Shown in pieces: positions 6,346 through 6,916 of a stretch of 6,916 bases of DNA. The first letter of the stretch is position 1; each line of letters begins with the position of its first letter. The notes under the pieces were generated by a model. That model was not told where the DNA came from. It saw only the letters and a list, made by a program, of their open reading frames with translations, and did not search any database. Source of the stretch: an uncultured Roseateles sp. (GTDB taxonomy: Bacteria > Pseudomonadota > Gammaproteobacteria > Burkholderiales > Burkholderiaceae); assembly GCA_946886855.1 (NCBI GenBank), contig CAMPJJ010000181.1, positions 1-6,916 of the forward strand. The letters are read 5' to 3'. Made by a program: the position numbers and the translations under genes.

Positions 6346-6367
6346 GTGTATCAGTACAGTAATACAC
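6346..6367. promoter_or_regulatory. Palindromic operator for the GntR/YtrA-type repressor
   Basis: GTGTAT (6346-6351) and ATACAC (6362-6367) form perfect arms around a 10-base centre that itself contains AGTACAGT. Written as GTGTA-N12-TACAC, it is one base shorter in the spacer than the AGTGTA-N13-TACACT repeat I recall for Bacillus YtrA. It lies 34 bases upstream of the repressor ATG and overlaps the predicted -10 and transcript start, the normal position for autorepression. It is also AT-rich against the GC-rich surroundings. Confidence 0.75.
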
Positions 6368-6385
6368 AAGGGGATGCGGCGTCAA
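6356..6385 (-). promoter_or_regulatory. Candidate sigma-70 promoter of the GntR-ABC operon
   Basis: On the minus strand TTGACG (6380-6385) is a good -35. The -10 is less clear: TATTAC (6359-6364) with a short 15-base spacer or TACTGT (6356-6361) with 18 bases. Either places the transcript start near 6350 and within the operator at 6346-6367. Confidence 0.45.
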
Positions 6386-6396
6386 GCGCGCGCTTG
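6383..6396. repeat. Perfect 14-base palindrome CAAGCGCGCGCTTG at the operon -35
   Basis: The sequence equals its own reverse complement over 14 bases and its left side overlaps the -35 TTGACG of the GntR-ABC operon. It could be a second protein-binding site. Its alternating CG core makes a compositional origin possible. Confidence 0.4.
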
Positions 6397-6510
6397 GCGG
6401 AAGCACGCGGGACCGCGGATGTCGAAAGCCGTTCATCCCTGAACTTTTTGGGGAGCGCCTTGCCTTGCGCGTGTCGACGAAGGTGCGCGAGCGCCTCTCT
6501 GCTTTGAGGC
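6397..6510. other. Gene-free stretch between the operon promoter and the IS3 remnant
   Basis: I find no convincing gene, RNA or repeat here. It contains the locally AT-rich run GAACTTTTTGGGG (about 6440-6452). The recognisable transposase homology starts only at 6511, so the break between host sequence and IS debris lies somewhere in this stretch. A minus-strand open frame crossing it is the antisense of the transposase remnant. Confidence 0.4.
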
Positions 6511-6767
6511 ATCGAGCTACTTCACCTCCAGCCCGGCCAGCCAAACCAGAACGCCTATGTCGAGCGCCTTCAACAAGGCCGATCGCACCGAGGCGTTGGA
6601 TTGATACGTCTTCGACTCGTTGGCTGATGTGCGGGCCATGACTGCCGATTGGCTTCAGCGCTACAACCACCATCGACCACATGAAGCGCTGGGTCATTTG
6701 CTGCCGGTCGCGTGCCGTATAGAGCGGTCCCCTGACCTCTGCTCCCGACTGGCTCAAGGAGGCTTCA
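6511..6767 (+). pseudogene. IS3-family OrfB transposase, C-terminal remnant (copy 1)
   Basis: Conceptual translation gives IELLHLQPGQPNQNAYVER (6511-6567), then a one-base insertion (extra C at about 6568), FNKADRTEALD (6569-6601), an in-frame TGA (6602-6604) where a sense codon such as Ala is normal, and YVFDSLADVRAMTADWLQRY (6605-6664) followed by NHHRPHEALGHLLP. This is the end of the DDE integrase domain of IS3-family OrfB (IS407/IS51-like), including the last catalytic Glu in NAYVERFN. Only about 75 residues of an expected 270-290 remain. The normal stop also seems lost: copy 2 ends PDLYF-stop, whereas this one reads PDLCSR and continues. The right end is taken as GGCTTCA (6761-6767), the limit of similarity to copy 2. 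With a frameshift, a nonsense codon and a missing N-terminus it is inactive. Confidence 0.85.
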
Positions 6768-6908
6768 ATCGCTCCATCGGTACGCAAAGCCTGTCGAACA
6801 ATGAGCCGCGACAGAGGCCCTTTGTGTCATTAGGTTCTTGATGCTCGCTCTCGCAGATCCTGTGAAGCCTCCTTGATTTCCTGTGCCAGTTAGAAGTAGA
6901 GGTCAGGG
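6730..6908. repeat. Long imperfect inverted repeat formed by two tail-to-tail IS3 ends
   Basis: The left arm is 6730-6767 (38 bases) and the right arm 6863-6908 (46 bases, read on the minus strand). They share CCCTGACCTCT, then 9 of 13 bases ending ACTGGC, then TCAAGGAGGCTTCA. By eye, 34 of 38 aligned bases are identical, with one 8-base gap (ACAGGAAA only in the right arm); all four mismatches are transitions. The arms are the OrfB 3' ends and right termini of two related elements facing each other. Confidence 0.8.
6768..6862. other. 95-base spacer between the two IS3 right ends
   Basis: Its two ends show no similarity to each other, so it is outside both elements. It contains a small hairpin, CTGTCG (6791-6796) with CGACAG (6809-6814), flanked by AAAGCC- and GGCCCTTT-type sequence. 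Base composition is less GC-rich than the genes to the left. No gene is supported; it may be a leftover of the original target site or of a third element. Confidence 0.4.
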
Positions 6909-6916
6909 AATCGTTT
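6890..6916 (-). mobile_element. IS3-family OrfB transposase 3' end (copy 2), cut by window edge
   Basis: Only the last eight codons are inside the window. The minus strand reads KRFPDLYF followed by TAA (6890-6892), a C-terminus typical of IS3 OrfB proteins, and is in the same frame as PDLCSR of copy 1. Non-coding element sequence continues to about 6863, where the conserved terminus TGAAGCC (plus strand) is taken as the right end. The rest of the element lies beyond the window, so whether it is intact cannot be told. Confidence 0.65.

Noticed and set aside
6313..6369. N-terminal extension of the GntR regulator from the TTG at 6369
   Set aside because: The extension overlaps the operator and promoter, and the family N-terminus matches the ATG at 6312.
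6341..6787. 148-residue minus-strand open frame across the operator and IS remnant
   Set aside because: It is antisense to the transposase fragment and covers the operon promoter; no domain is visible.
6620..6841. 73-residue plus-strand open frame starting at TTG as an independent gene
   Set aside because: It is the surviving 3' part of the broken IS3 OrfB; the extension past 6765 exists only because the normal stop is lost.
6730..6908. A single small MITE-like element bounded by TGACCTCT and AGAGGTCA
   Set aside because: The arms are coding-frame OrfB 3' ends of opposite orientation (PDLCSR and PDLYF-stop), which fits two facing IS3 copies better.

Overview
The window is a GC-rich stretch of bacterial chromosome. 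The very high GC at third codon positions, the long open frames antisense to the genes, and the gene types suggest a betaproteobacterium of the order Burkholderiales (Roseateles/Mitsuaria-like). That placement is an inference from composition and protein style; no rRNA or other taxonomic marker is present.

Layout from left to right. A hairpin lies at the left edge (13-36). Next comes a cytoplasmic PAS / histidine kinase / receiver hybrid protein on the minus strand (57-1658), preceded by an almost textbook sigma-54 -24/-12 promoter (1709-1724) in a 207-base gap. An exported M48-family zinc metallopeptidase (minus, 1866-2828) is divergent, across only 35 bases, from a flavin reductase-like FMN-binding protein (plus, 2864-3391). 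A hairpin follows the reductase, which converges on a three-gene minus-strand operon: a YtrA-type GntR repressor (5911-6312), an ABC ATPase (4955-5914) and a large 12-helix membrane protein that appears to be a fused two-half ABC permease (3477-4958). Both junctions in the operon are 4-base ATGA overlaps. The operon promoter carries a palindromic operator, GTGTAT-N10-ATACAC (6346-6367), resembling the known YtrA site.

The right end (about 6511-6916) is mobile-element debris. It holds the broken C-terminal part of an IS3-family OrfB transposase on the plus strand and, cut by the window edge, the last codons of a second, related OrfB on the minus strand. The two elements sit tail to tail about 95 bases apart, and their ends form a long imperfect inverted repeat.

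How the parts work together: the GntR-ATPase-permease cassette looks like a self-contained, autorepressed ABC system of the Ytr type, a group linked in Firmicutes to cell-envelope antibiotic stress; its substrate cannot be read from sequence. The kinase has no DNA-binding partner in the window, and its sigma-54 promoter implies control by a distant enhancer-binding protein. The peptidase and the reductase share a very tight divergent promoter region but no obvious pathway. No tRNA, rRNA or CRISPR array was seen.
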